Counted from the stretch's first letter, positions 1-7,885 are shown. The stretch: 64,000 nucleotides of DNA from Tectiglobus sp051009975 (GCA_051009975.1 JBPCWA010000510.1:4370-68369); one strand, 5' to 3'. Program-made: numbers and translations. The notes: generated by a model not told the origin, from the letters alone.

Positions 1-1
1 T

Positions 2-175
2 TATCTGACCGTCAGGCTTGAGCGTGCGCGGTTTCTGCTCGTTCAAACCAGCATGCCTATCTTGTCCGTCGCCATGGCCTGCGGATTTGTATCCGCTTCG
101 CACTTCTCCAAGAGTTATCACGAGCACTTTCAGCGCACACCGAGCGCCGAGCGGCGAGGTACTCAAAGCAAGTAG
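2..175 (+). CDS. AraC-family transcriptional regulator, C-terminal end (partial)
   Basis: Reading frame 2 is open from the window edge and ends at TAG 173-175, giving the last 57 residues of a protein whose start lies outside. The text matches the second helix-turn-helix of AraC/XylS regulators: LERARFLLVQTSMPI, then the recognition segment ACGFVSASHFSKSYHEHF, then the closing RTPSAERR. The GlxA-like subgroup (AraC with an amidase-like N-terminal domain) often has this exact type of C-terminus. The effector and target cannot be inferred because the sensor domain is missing. Confidence 0.8.
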   Translation, partial: YLTVRLERARFLLVQTSMPILSVAMACGFVSASHFSKSYHEHFQRTPSAERRGTQSK

Positions 176-259
176 ACTACTTTCCTGCCAAGTATTCGTC
201 TTGCCCGGTCGGTCAACTTCCGTTAGGTGAACACTCGCTAGCTCCACGAGGCCGATGAA

Positions 260-1501
260 ATGAGACAAGCTGCCCGCTCGAACGCGCGAATCGCCAAGAA
301 AGTTGTCCTTGCTTACTCTGGCGGACTTGACACATCAATAATTCTAAAGTGGTTGCAAGAGGCCTATGGAGCTGAGGTGGTCACATTCACTGCTGATTTA
401 GGGCAGGGCGAAGAATTGGCACCCGCGCGTCGGAAAGCCGAACTACTTGGAATCAAACCCGAAAACATATTCGTTGAAGATCTTCGCGAAGAATTCGTGC
501 GCGACTACGTTTTTCCGATGTTTCGCGCGAACGCGGTTTACGAAGGCATCTATTTGCTCGGAACGTCAATTGCTCGGCCGTTGATCGCAAAACGGCAAAT
601 TGATATCGCGCGGAGAACTCACGCGGACGCAGTTTGCCACGGTGCCACTGGCAAGGGCAATGATCAGGTTCGATTCGAACTTGGATACTATGCTCTGGAA
701 CCAGGGATCAAAGTCATTGCGCCTTGGCGGGAGTGGGAGTTTACAGGGCGAGAGGCACTATTGGAATTCGCCCGCAACCATCAAATCCCAATTGCAAAGG
801 ACAACCAAGGAGACGCTCCATTTTCCGTTGATGCGAATTTGCTGCATTCGTCTTCGGAAGGCAAGGTGCTGGAAGATCCTAACGAGTCACCACCGTCCAT
901 CGTATTTCAAAGAACGATCAGCCCCGAGGATGCACCGGATCATGCAACAACAATTACTGTCGGCTTTGATCGAGGAGATCCTGTTTCCGTTGATGGCGAG
1001 GCGATGAGCCCAGCTGATCTCCTTGCGAAACTAAATGATCTTGGACGGGATAACGGGATTGGACGGATCGATTTGGTTGAGAATCGTTTCGTAGGAATGA
1101 AGTCCCGCGGAATTTATGAAACGCCGGGCGGCACGATATTATTGCAGGCACATCGTGCCATAGAATCCCTCACGCTCGATCGCGGAGCGTCCCACCTAAA
1201 AGACGAGTTAATGCCTCGCTACGCTGAGTTGATTTACAATGGACTTTGGTTCAGCCCAGAGCGCGAAATGTTGCAAGCGCTGATCGACAAGAGCCAGGAA
1301 AGTGTGAACGGGACTGTTCGCTTGAAGCTCTACAAAGGAAATGTCATCGTCGAGGGTAGGGAGAGCCCGCAGTCGCTTTATTCCGCAAATCTTGTGACGT
1401 TTGAGGATGATCATGGGGCCTACAACCAGCAAGATGCTGAAGGCTTTATCAAACTCAATGCGTTGCGCCTTCGCATGCTTGAGCGGCGAAATCGTCGCTA
1501 A
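260..1501 (+). CDS. argG: Argininosuccinate synthase
   Basis: Joins citrulline and aspartate with ATP to make argininosuccinate, the penultimate step of arginine synthesis in the cytosol. The 413-residue length is normal. The ATP pyrophosphatase P-loop motif AYSGGLDTSIILKW is at residues 18-31, followed by TADLGQGEE and the substrate-binding GATGKGNDQVRFE segment. The ATG at 260 follows a GAGG-containing stretch. The partner enzyme argH lies at 53701, about 52 kb away. The next gene, an acetyltransferase, starts one base after this stop and is probably co-transcribed. Confidence 0.97.
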   Translation: MRQAARSNARIAKKVVLAYSGGLDTSIILKWLQEAYGAEVVTFTADLGQGEELAPARRKAELLGIKPENIFVEDLREEFVRDYVFPMFRANAVYEGIYLLGTSIARPLIAKRQIDIARRTHADAVCHGATGKGNDQVRFELGYYALEPGIKVIAPWREWEFTGREALLEFARNHQIPIAKDNQGDAPFSVDANLLHSSSEGKVLEDPNESPPSIVFQRTISPEDAPDHATTITVGFDRGDPVSVDGEAMSPADLLAKLNDLGRDNGIGRIDLVENRFVGMKSRGIYETPGGTILLQAHRAIESLTLDRGASHLKDELMPRYAELIYNGLWFSPEREMLQALIDKSQESVNGTVRLKLYKGNVIVEGRESPQSLYSANLVTFEDDHGAYNQQDAEGFIKLNALRLRMLERRNRR

Positions 1502-1502
1502 C

Positions 1503-2051
1503 ATGAAAATTCGAGCGGCAAACCATCAAGATGCGAAAGGTGTGGCCGCCATCTATGGGCCATTGGTGCGTGAGACTGCGATCTCGTTTGAGGCCGAAAT
1601 ACCCACACTGGACGCTTTTGAAGCGCGCATCGCTGAAACGCAGCACTTCTATCCTTGGTTGGTGGCGGATATTGGCGGGGCAGTGGCCGGTTACGCCTAT
1701 GCAGGCGCGCATCGGGCGCGAGCGGCTTATAGATGGTCATGCGAGGTTAGCGTTTATGTCGACGCTGGATCTAGACGTGGGGGCGTTGCAAGCGCTCTTT
1801 ATAGTGAGCTTCTGTTCTTGCTTGCACGCCAAAACATTCGCATTGCCTATGCGGGGATAACATTGCCCAATCCAGCCAGCGTGGCACTTCACGAGCATTT
1901 AGGTTTTCGTGCGATAGGGATTTATGAGAACGTAGGTTACAAGAACGGACGTTGGCACGATGTCGGATGGTGGGGCAAGCAACTTGCGGATCCGGCGAAA
2001 CCGGTTGTTGAGCCGATCCCTCTGCCAGAGTTGACCCTCTGCCAAAGTTGA
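1503..2051 (+). CDS. GNAT N-acetyltransferase, phosphinothricin acetyltransferase-like
   Basis: A 182-residue acetyl-CoA-dependent N-acetyltransferase of the PAT/Bar/MnaT subgroup, members of which acetylate phosphinothricin, methionine sulfoximine or free methionine. Visible marks are YGPLVRETAISFEAE near the N-terminus, the acetyl-CoA loop SRRGGVASALYSELL, and the C-terminal block ALHEHLGFRAIGIYENVGYK with the closing WHDVGWW. The ATG at 1503 is chosen because the family starts with a similar M-x-IR-A sequence and because it immediately follows the argG stop. The last codons fall inside a short tandem-repeat array (2020-2115), so the C-terminal tail (PLPELTLCQS) looks repeat-derived. The substrate is not determined. 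Confidence 0.9.
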   Translation: MKIRAANHQDAKGVAAIYGPLVRETAISFEAEIPTLDAFEARIAETQHFYPWLVADIGGAVAGYAYAGAHRARAAYRWSCEVSVYVDAGSRRGGVASALYSELLFLLARQNIRIAYAGITLPNPASVALHEHLGFRAIGIYENVGYKNGRWHDVGWWGKQLADPAKPVVEPIPLPELTLCQS

Positions 2052-2115
2052 TCCACTGCCAGAGGACCCACTGCTAGAGGACCCGCTGCCAGAGTGACCC
2101 ACTGCCAGAGTTGAC
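2020..2115. repeat. Degenerate tandem repeat, about 15-18 bp unit, six copies
   Basis: Successive copies of a CTGCCAGAG-(TT)GACCCA-like unit run from the end of the acetyltransferase gene into the gap before the convergent SDR gene. Copies differ by small indels (units of about 15 to 18 bp) and single substitutions. There are no spacers, so this is not a CRISPR array. Confidence 0.85.
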
Positions 2116-2150
2116 GCCGCAGGATCGATAGCAGGTTTGTCAAGTCCGGA

Positions 2151-2975
2151 TCAATCTCTGTTCCGGTTGCTCATTACTTCATTCCCTTTGACAGGATCCG
2201 CTGCCTCTTCGAGCCCGAAGGATGAGTTGCCAAAACCCATCAGTCGCTGTCCGGAGTCAACCACGAGAGTATGACCAGTGACATGCCGTGCGCCAATGAG
2301 ATAGCGCACCGCGTCGACGATATCGGCTGCTCCCAGGCCTTGTCTCATGGGAGTCAATTCTTGTCGGTGTAAGAACTCTGCTTCTGTTTGTTCGCTTGGC
2401 AGGATGAGCCCTGGGGCGATAGCATTGACGGTAACCCCTTTTCTTGCGAGGTCGAATGCCGCCAGCCTCGTTGCGCCGTCTAATCCGAATTTGCTACAGA
2501 AATAGGTAAATCGCTCCGGGGCTGCTGACGTCATTTGCGTGTCGAGCATGTTGATGATGGCCGCGTCAGGTGGGCTCGGGTTCTGTCTCGCAAATTCCTG
2601 CATGAGAAAAACTGGTGCTGCCAAGTTGACATTGACGAGCTCTTGCCAACTTTCCGGCGTGAGGGTCTCGATGCTGTCCGGGGCAAACGAGGACGCGGAG
2701 TTAATCAATACGTTCACGGGCCCGAGTGCGGCGCGGGCGTCGAGGACGAGCTGCCCAGCACTTTCTACCTGACTGAGATCACGTTTCAAAAGGGTTCCGT
2801 CACCACCCCGCTCTTCAATTATCGCCAAAGTTTCTTCGGCGCCAGCGACGGAACCATTGTAGTGTGCGCCAATGCGGTAACCGGAATCTGCCAGACCAAT
2901 GGCAATTGCGCGTCCGACCCGTCGTCCGGCGCCGGTCACGAGCGCGACGCGCGAAAGTTTGTGGTTGGCGTTCAT
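2151..2975 (-). CDS. SDR-family reductase, FolM/pteridine reductase-like
   Basis: A 274-residue short-chain dehydrogenase. The NAD(P) motif is TGAGRRVGRAIA (residues 15-26). This TG-x-x-RR-x-G form is the mark of pteridine reductases (PTR1, FolM) rather than the common TG-x-x-x-G-x-G. The catalytic pair is YFCSK (Y-x-x-x-K), preceded by an MLDTQ segment where many SDRs carry the catalytic Ser. The gene overlaps the DHPS-like gene by ATGA and is last in a folB-folK-folP-like operon. Reduction of a dihydropterin (dihydromonapterin or dihydrofolate) is therefore the best inference. The family signature and operon are seen; the substrate is inferred. Confidence 0.8.
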   Translation of the reverse strand: MNANHKLSRVALVTGAGRRVGRAIAIGLADSGYRIGAHYNGSVAGAEETLAIIEERGGDGTLLKRDLSQVESAGQLVLDARAALGPVNVLINSASSFAPDSIETLTPESWQELVNVNLAAPVFLMQEFARQNPSPPDAAIINMLDTQMTSAAPERFTYFCSKFGLDGATRLAAFDLARKGVTVNAIAPGLILPSEQTEAEFLHRQELTPMRQGLGAADIVDAVRYLIGARHVTGHTLVVDSGQRLMGFGNSSFGLEEAADPVKGNEVMSNRNRD

Positions 2976-3877
2976 GTCGCCTTGTTAACTCGTTGTGACA
3001 TCTTCAGCATTTCGATCACTGGTTGGACCCGCGCACCTTCGTGACTTCGCAATAGGTTGGCCTTTGCGAACAGTGCCAGCACTGCGGTCGCAGTTTCAGC
3101 GCAACGAACCTCTTCGCGGAAAAGGTATACCGATCCCGCTGCTTGAACGCACGTGGGCCAGCCAAGAACACGAAACCGAAATGATTGGAGTACGCTCTCA
3201 GTTTGGTATCGCACACGCTCGGGTCCATCCGGTAGATTGAGTGCGAAACCGAATCCAGGATCAATCCAGATTCGCTCGACTCCGGCACTGGTCGCCATTC
3301 CCACACGTTCCTTGAAGAATTCCAGCTGCTCGGCGATGATAGTGTTGGCCGACGGCACGTCGTCTGATGCTCGAGCATTCTCACCAGGTGTATAGCAGAG
3401 AATGACGCCGGCTCGGTGCTTTGCGATCATCTCGTAAAAACCGATGTCGTCTATTCGGCCAGTAAGATTTATGACACCTGCGCCGGCGTCCAAGGCTGCT
3501 TCGCCAACCTCGGGGTGGTAGGTTTCCGCAGATACCAGGATGCCGTCCCTGCTCAGCGCCTCGATGACGGGGACCAGCGATGTGATCTGTCCGCGAACGC
3601 CGACGATGTCAGCCGAATCCCCCGTTGATTCGGCACCTACATCGATCATCGCACAACCTTCGAGCGTCAAACGTCGACCTCGGTACGCCGCAGCATCGAC
3701 AGTGTGCGCGATGCTCTCGCGGTAGGTCGAGTCGCGCGAAAGGTTTATGACCCCGAGCTGATACGGCTTGTCCTCGAAAGTTTTTCCGAACTTCGGAAAA
3801 TCGAATGTATTGACGGGGTGCTGCAGTGCGTCTTGATACTTTGTCCAAAGTGGCAACAGTTCGTCTGGTGTGATCAT
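2972..3877 (-). CDS. folP: Dihydropteroate synthase family protein, divergent
   Basis: A 301-residue TIM-barrel protein of the DHPS family, whose normal job is to join the pterin pyrophosphate made by FolK to p-aminobenzoate. Recognisable blocks are GVINLSRDST (family GILNVTPDSF), MIDVGAESTG (family IDIGGESTRPG), VSAETYHPEV (family VDTYKAEV), GVINLTG (family INDVSG), IDPGFGFALN and RSHEG near the end (family RVHDV). The SRKS segment with the p-aminobenzoate-contacting Lys is not visible, and the Asp of VDTY is Glu. Either this is a strongly divergent synthase or a DHPS relative with another substrate. It starts 12 bp after folK and overlaps the SDR gene by ATGA. Confidence 0.75.
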   Translation of the reverse strand: MITPDELLPLWTKYQDALQHPVNTFDFPKFGKTFEDKPYQLGVINLSRDSTYRESIAHTVDAAAYRGRRLTLEGCAMIDVGAESTGDSADIVGVRGQITSLVPVIEALSRDGILVSAETYHPEVGEAALDAGAGVINLTGRIDDIGFYEMIAKHRAGVILCYTPGENARASDDVPSANTIIAEQLEFFKERVGMATSAGVERIWIDPGFGFALNLPDGPERVRYQTESVLQSFRFRVLGWPTCVQAAGSVYLFREEVRCAETATAVLALFAKANLLRSHEGARVQPVIEMLKMSQRVNKAT

Positions 3878-3889
3878 CCCGACTCCTCG

Positions 3890-4402
3890 CTAGCTCAGGT
3901 CTGCCCATTCGTCCGCGATACGCGTCAGATCGCCCACCTCAACTGGCAATGCGTTAAGCAGTTCCCGCATGGGACGGTGGAGAGTTGGGTGTATCATGTC
4001 CGGGGCAACATCACATATGGGCGCCAAAACAAACCGGCGCTGGTGCAGTCTCGGATGCGGTAACTGCAGGTCGTCAGATGCAGACACCACGTCGCCGAAA
4101 ACGAGTAGGTCTAAGTCCAGTGTTCGCGGCCCCCAACGCACATCGCGAGTGCGTTGTCTACTTCCCTCGATCTGATGGAGTGAGCGCAACAAGTTCCCTG
4201 GTCTGGACTGTGATTCGGCGAGAATCGCAGCGTTGAAGTAGGGGCTCTGCTCGGATGGGCCTCCTATGGGCGAAGTTTCGTACAGTGCAGAAACCGCAAC
4301 TATCGAGATGTCGTCCAAATCGCCAATTTGCGTAACGGCAGCGCGAAGGTGTGCGAGTCGGTCTCCGACATTAGATCCTAGCGCGATCAAGCAGGTCGTC
4401 AT
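3890..4402 (-). CDS. folK: 2-amino-4-hydroxy-6-hydroxymethyldihydropteridine pyrophosphokinase
   Basis: HPPK, 170 residues, transfers pyrophosphate from ATP to hydroxymethyl-dihydropterin in the folate pathway. The N-terminal ALGSNVGDR, the ALYETSPIGG segment and the signature RWGPRTLDLDLL are all present, the last holding the two magnesium-binding aspartates, followed by LPHPRLHQRRFVLAP. Its ATG overlaps the stop of folB (ATGA at 4399-4402), so translation is coupled. It feeds the DHPS-like gene directly downstream. Confidence 0.95.
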   Translation of the reverse strand: MTTCLIALGSNVGDRLAHLRAAVTQIGDLDDISIVAVSALYETSPIGGPSEQSPYFNAAILAESQSRPGNLLRSLHQIEGSRQRTRDVRWGPRTLDLDLLVFGDVVSASDDLQLPHPRLHQRRFVLAPICDVAPDMIHPTLHRPMRELLNALPVEVGDLTRIADEWADLS

Positions 4403-4863
4403 GCCTGATTGCCCTTTGACCTGAGTTGCCGGGCGCCTTTGTTGTTGCTTTTGCTACTACGACGATAGATCACAACGCCAACTCCTTCGACCGCATCAAA
4501 AACCTCTGTCTTTTGCACCGAGACGCGGACGGCTGAAGCCAACTCGTTCTGCAGTATGAATGTTGCCACATCCTCGGCCCAGGTCTCGACAAGGTCAATG
4601 TGCTCGTCGGATGCTGCTCGCGTTTGAATGTATTCTACGGCGTCTGCGTACGACACGTACTTACCTGTCTGACGAACAATTTCTGTGTAGGCGGGGACGG
4701 TTTCGATTTCTATGTCGAAACGCATGCCTTGGCGCTGTGTTCGTTCGAAGTCATGTACGCCTATAAATGCTGCGACTTGCAGGCCTCGAATGACGACCGC
4801 GTCTTGCTTCTGCGCGCAAAAGCAAGACTTGACTAAGACGGATGCATCGGATGGGCTCGGCAT
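4399..4863 (-). CDS. folB: Dihydroneopterin aldolase
   Basis: Cleaves dihydroneopterin to hydroxymethyl-dihydropterin and glycolaldehyde. The FolB core is clear: GVHDFERTQRQGMRFDIEIE with the pterin-binding Glu, YVSYADAVEYI with the conserved Tyr, and VSVQKTEVFDAVEGVGVVIYR with the catalytic Lys. I place the start at 4863 (154 residues), because the core is usually about 120 residues and an upstream in-frame ATG at 4974 would add 37 residues unlike the family. No strong ribosome binding site is seen at either. It is the first gene of the folate operon. Confidence 0.88.
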   Translation of the reverse strand: MPSPSDASVLVKSCFCAQKQDAVVIRGLQVAAFIGVHDFERTQRQGMRFDIEIETVPAYTEIVRQTGKYVSYADAVEYIQTRAASDEHIDLVETWAEDVATFILQNELASAVRVSVQKTEVFDAVEGVGVVIYRRSSKSNNKGARQLRSKGNQA

Positions 4864-5208
4864 AAGTAGGGCAACTCTGTTAAACAAACCATTGACTGTT
4901 TTGGAGTGATGGATGGGACAAGCGTTGCGCCGGCTCGAAAGCAATCCCCGCTCAATGAAACGGACGTAATTCATCGTTGGATCATGGCCAATCAGTCAAC
5001 GCCAACAAGTCATAACAGGTCAGTTATGCTGAATTAGTTATCGCAGGTCTGTTGTCGCAATTCAATTAGCGCAAGCCAGTCACAATCTCGCGTTTCATTC
5101 GAATGAGGCCCCCCGGTCCGGCCGATAGGCAGCAAATCGAATTTTTGTGGAACCAGATCAAATAAACCGCGACGGGGCTAGACCGGATTGTCGACTTAAA
5201 CCGTTTCC
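4864..5208. other. Non-coding gap upstream of the folate operon
   Basis: About 345 bp between folB and the terminator of the next minus-strand unit. It must hold the folate operon promoter, but I could not pick one with confidence. Between 4985 and 5090 loosely repeated CAGTC/CAGGTC and GTTAT elements are visible, without a clean period. No RNA gene was recognised. Confidence 0.5.
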
Positions 5209-5242
5209 AAAAAAGTAGAACTGGCACGAGGGAAAGTGCCAG
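5209..5242 (-). terminator. Intrinsic terminator for the two-gene cassette
   Basis: A perfect 7-bp inverted repeat CTGGCAC / GTGCCAG (5221-5227 and 5236-5242) with an 8-nt loop is followed, read on the minus strand, by a T-rich tract ending in six T (complement of the A run 5209-5214). It lies 60 bp after the stop of the minus-strand gene at 5306, which supports that gene being transcribed. Confidence 0.75.
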
Positions 5243-5305
5243 CCCTGTTCTCGGCTCTAATTTCGATGCCGGCTCTGGGTGCGGGAAGTGACGGGTTCGG
5301 AACTG

Positions 5306-5740
5306 TCAGGCGGCGAGTTTCGTTGATTGATCAGAGAGTGCGTCGGCGATTGCTTCGACTGCGTGCCTCCAATCTTGGGCTGCATCTGCGTGTGCTAGTC
5401 CGAAAGCGTCTAGAGCGTCCGCAGGCGAACCGCCGTCTCGAAAAATGCGTGCACAAGTTTGGCGAGCGATGTCTTGTGCATGCTGCCATTGCTGCGGATT
5501 AATTTCACTCCGTCTCATCGGATGGGCCTCGCTGTCCAGTGTTACGCTAATGTTTGTTTTGTGCATTATATCAAGCGGCAGATGCGATCCGTGCTTCGGT
5601 TTTGCGACGCGATACCGGTTCGGCCAAAACTTCCAAGCATGACCTGTAATGTCAGTGGTCGGCCGCATCTGCCAACTCGATTGACGGGCCCGGGCACGTG
5701 GTGCTCCGTCGGTTTGTCTGAGGCGTGGCCGCCGTGTCAA
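5306..5740 (-). CDS. Hypothetical protein
   Basis: Unrecognised 144-residue frame whose ATG overlaps the stop of the upstream small gene by ATGA. The N-terminal 58 residues are basic and poorly structured. The last 70 (from MRRSEINPQQWQHAQ, start 5518) look like a compact helical protein rich in Ala, Asp and Trp, with an ARQTCARIFRDGG segment. The true start could therefore be 5518 or 5566; a weak GAGG precedes 5518. An intrinsic terminator follows the stop. The function is unknown. Confidence 0.5.
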   Translation of the reverse strand: MTRRPRLRQTDGAPRARARQSSWQMRPTTDITGHAWKFWPNRYRVAKPKHGSHLPLDIMHKTNISVTLDSEAHPMRRSEINPQQWQHAQDIARQTCARIFRDGGSPADALDAFGLAHADAAQDWRHAVEAIADALSDQSTKLAA

Positions 5741-5958
5741 CGCTGCACTCCCCAGTTGGTCTCGGCGACAACTGTGTCGCCGTGTTTTTCGTTAAGCCAC
5801 CACACTGTGCGGTCAGCGGCAGATGTTGGTGCCGTCAGTTGAACGCGATCAATGACGCGGTTGGTTGCCGAGCCAAGTGACTGCCAATCTTCGGTAGGTT
5901 GGGCCGAAGCGAATGGTACAGCCGAAGCAAACGTGTGGTTGGGATTGGTTTTGTACAT
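5737..5958 (-). CDS. Hypothetical small protein
   Basis: A 73-residue protein, MYKTNPNHTFASAVPF at the start and WWLNEKHGDTVVAETNWGVQR at the end. A GTGAGGCG sequence lies about ten bases before the ATG and resembles a ribosome binding site. There is no signal peptide, transmembrane segment or cysteine. It is translationally coupled to the next gene and shares its terminator. I do not recognise the family. Confidence 0.5.
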   Translation of the reverse strand: MYKTNPNHTFASAVPFASAQPTEDWQSLGSATNRVIDRVQLTAPTSAADRTVWWLNEKHGDTVVAETNWGVQR

Positions 5959-6110
5959 TGGTAGAACGCCTCACAGACAGGAACGTACGCTGTTACGTAC
6001 ACTTCTACTTTAAGTTTAGGGACACACGACGTTTTGCGTTAGGGCTACGCTGACGTGATGTGAGCACCTGAGTTCGAAGGGCAAGCATTGAAAAATGCTC
6101 AGTGCAGAGT
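5959..6110. other. Leader region of the small-gene cassette
   Basis: The stretch carries a run of ACGTA/ACGC words (for example ACGTACGCTGTTACGTAC at 5983-6000), which marks the beginning of an ACGC-rich zone that continues into the tandem array downstream. No gene is seen. The promoter of the minus-strand cassette should be here. Confidence 0.45.
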
Positions 6111-6340
6111 AACGCGAGACTGAGATACGCGGGATTTGGGAACGCGAAACGGAGGTACGCAGGCTTGGAAAACGCGATACTGAGATACGCAGTACTGTGA
6201 AACGCGAAACTGAGATACGCGGCACCGTGGAACGCGAAACAGAGATACGCGGCACTGTGAAACGTGAGCCTAAGATACGCTGTACGTGGAGACGCAAAAC
6301 TGGAGTACGCAAGGCTAACTCAACGCGATACGAGCGACAC
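6111..6340. repeat. 30-bp tandem repeat array, seven full copies plus a partial
   Basis: Seven consecutive 30-bp units start at 6111, 6141, 6171, 6201, 6231, 6261 and 6291, with a decaying eighth at 6321. Each unit begins AACGCGA-AC and has GAGATACGC at its tenth to twentieth base; the last ten bases vary most. The two ACGC words per unit are the best conserved part. The period is a multiple of three, so the array reads as a ten-residue repeat on either strand, but no start, ribosome site or flanking domain suggests a protein. No spacers, so not CRISPR. Confidence 0.95.
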
Positions 6341-6992
6341 TTCAAACTAGCGGTTGGCAAGCCGCTGACGCATACGCAATACCGTGGAACTCGAAGCGGC
6401 TTGCCTTAGATTATTGAACGTGCCAACGAGCACGTTTCTCGGGGACGCATGCCCCAACGCAGACGCAACAGAACAAAACGCAACGCTACTTCTACAACGC
6501 AGTACGAAACCATTCTGCAGATCGAAGCGGTCACTCGACCGCTGAGCTGGCGATTGGCCAGTAACGCAAACTCGTTGGTCCAGTTCGGGTTGCCCGAGCT
6601 GTTCCTTGGCGGAACGTTTGAGCAAGGCTCGCGGAGTCATACGCAACAGTTTACTCTCCCTTAACTCGCACTTGCCAACGTGAGCCGATACGCAGGTTCA
6701 CACTGTGTCTCGCCGATGAGGGAGAATAAATCGTTGCTTCGTGGCCACATCGGGGCAGCTATCTGGCGCGGCGATGGAATTTCAATTGACAAGTGTTCAG
6801 AATAACATGCTTTTTTGTGTTGTTTCGATATGGTTCTTGAAAAAAGAATTTAATATCAGAGAGTTAGGTTTTGTAAGTCAGTTGGCGGCAGATGTTGGGT
6901 TTTCCCCAGCAGAATGCGGGTGGGCTAGGTTTTGCGGCCGCGAGGCTTGTTGAGTGCATCGTCCGTCGATCTCTTGCGTATCGGTAGGCGTG
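6341..6992. other. Non-coding region, ACGC-rich then AT-rich
   Basis: About 650 bp without a credible gene. From 6360 to 6700 the words ACGC, AACGCA and TACGCA recur many times outside the regular array, as if an older array had decayed. From about 6775 to 6880 the sequence becomes strikingly AT-rich compared with all neighbours. The short frames crossing it lack ribosome sites and recognisable protein sequence. Confidence 0.6.
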
Positions 6993-7526
6993 CTAGGGTG
7001 CGTTGCTGGCGCTCGCTGCTGCTGCGGCTTTCGCGCATCCCATGGCGAGAGCAATGCACGCGATCGCGTTCCAGCCCGCAAACGAAAGCCCGATAAATCG
7101 CCACGTTGCTTCGCCGCAGCTCGCAAAAGAGGTCGATGATAGTTCCTCGACCAGGCTTGTTCCGCTCGAGCTCAATGGTTGGATGGCCTGTCCGTCGCAC
7201 GTTGCAGGTCCTTGCCAAAATCCCCATTCCACGCCGGCATGGTAGGTGGCCAGCCCGGCATTCAAAAGAAAGCCCGTAGCGATGAGTGCAAAGAGAATGG
7301 CCGCGGGGCGGTCGCGCTCTAGGCCTACAAGAATGAGCCCGCCAAATAATGCTGGAATGGCAATGTAGTAGGCGTATCGCTGTTGCAGGCACAGGGGGCA
7401 TGGTTGGTACCCTCCGAAGTGCTCGAAACCCAGCGCTGTCAATATGACAGCGGTCGCGGCGAATAGTGAGAACGAGCCCCATATGTAGGCAGGTTGGTCG
7501 GATATCGCTGATTTAGATTGCGCCAT
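6993..7526 (-). CDS. dsbB: Disulfide bond formation protein B
   Basis: Inner membrane protein that reoxidises DsbA and passes electrons to quinone. It has 177 residues with four hydrophobic segments. The first active pair is CPLC (Cys43, Cys46) in the first periplasmic loop, followed by QQRYAYY. The second pair is Cys110 and Cys137 in the second periplasmic loop (ATCDGQ and FASCGEA). The C-terminus is Ala-rich. It stands alone, with non-coding DNA on both sides. Confidence 0.92.
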   Translation of the reverse strand: MAQSKSAISDQPAYIWGSFSLFAATAVILTALGFEHFGGYQPCPLCLQQRYAYYIAIPALFGGLILVGLERDRPAAILFALIATGFLLNAGLATYHAGVEWGFWQGPATCDGQAIQPLSSSGTSLVEELSSTSFASCGEATWRFIGLSFAGWNAIACIALAMGCAKAAAAASASNAP

Positions 7527-7885
7527 GAGTAACTTTTTGCGTCCCTTTCGTCCCGCTCCTCATCTGGGCTTCCCGTAGATCTCCCTGTTTGTGGGTGTTC
7601 GCATTTCCGGCGGACGGGACTTTAGATTCCAATTCTAGTCCGAACTGCCAAAGCTTTAAAGGTTTCCTGATCATCGTTTTTATCACTTCCGGTACTATCG
7701 CTTCTGGTTCTATTGCTGGGGCGTGGCTCGATCGACGCGCGTTGGTTGAGCGTCTTGTTCGACGCTCCTCGTTTATGGGGCAGGGGAAGGAGTGCGTTTC
7801 GGAGGCCTGGTCAAAGGGCTGCAGTTGGTCTGTGGCCGGTTCGTGATGGCGGCGATTGTGAATGCACGGTGGTTTTTGGTTCGGC
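7527..7885. other. Non-coding gap between dsbB and the ExoD-family gene
   Basis: About 360 bp. It should contain the dsbB promoter and the end of the ExoD-family transcript. I see no RNA gene, clear terminator or repeat. The plus-strand frame at 7589-7846 has no ribosome site or recognisable protein. Confidence 0.5.

Noticed and set aside
6111..6340. CRISPR array
   Set aside because: Units are directly adjacent with no unique spacers, and no cas gene is present.
6016..6360. Open frames on both strands across the 30-bp array, reading as a ten-residue repeat protein
   Set aside because: The frame is open only because the repeat period is a multiple of three; there is no ribosome site, start context or flanking protein sequence.
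7589..7846. Small plus-strand frame in the dsbB-ExoD gap
   Set aside because: No ribosome site, no family resemblance, and composition unlike nearby genes.
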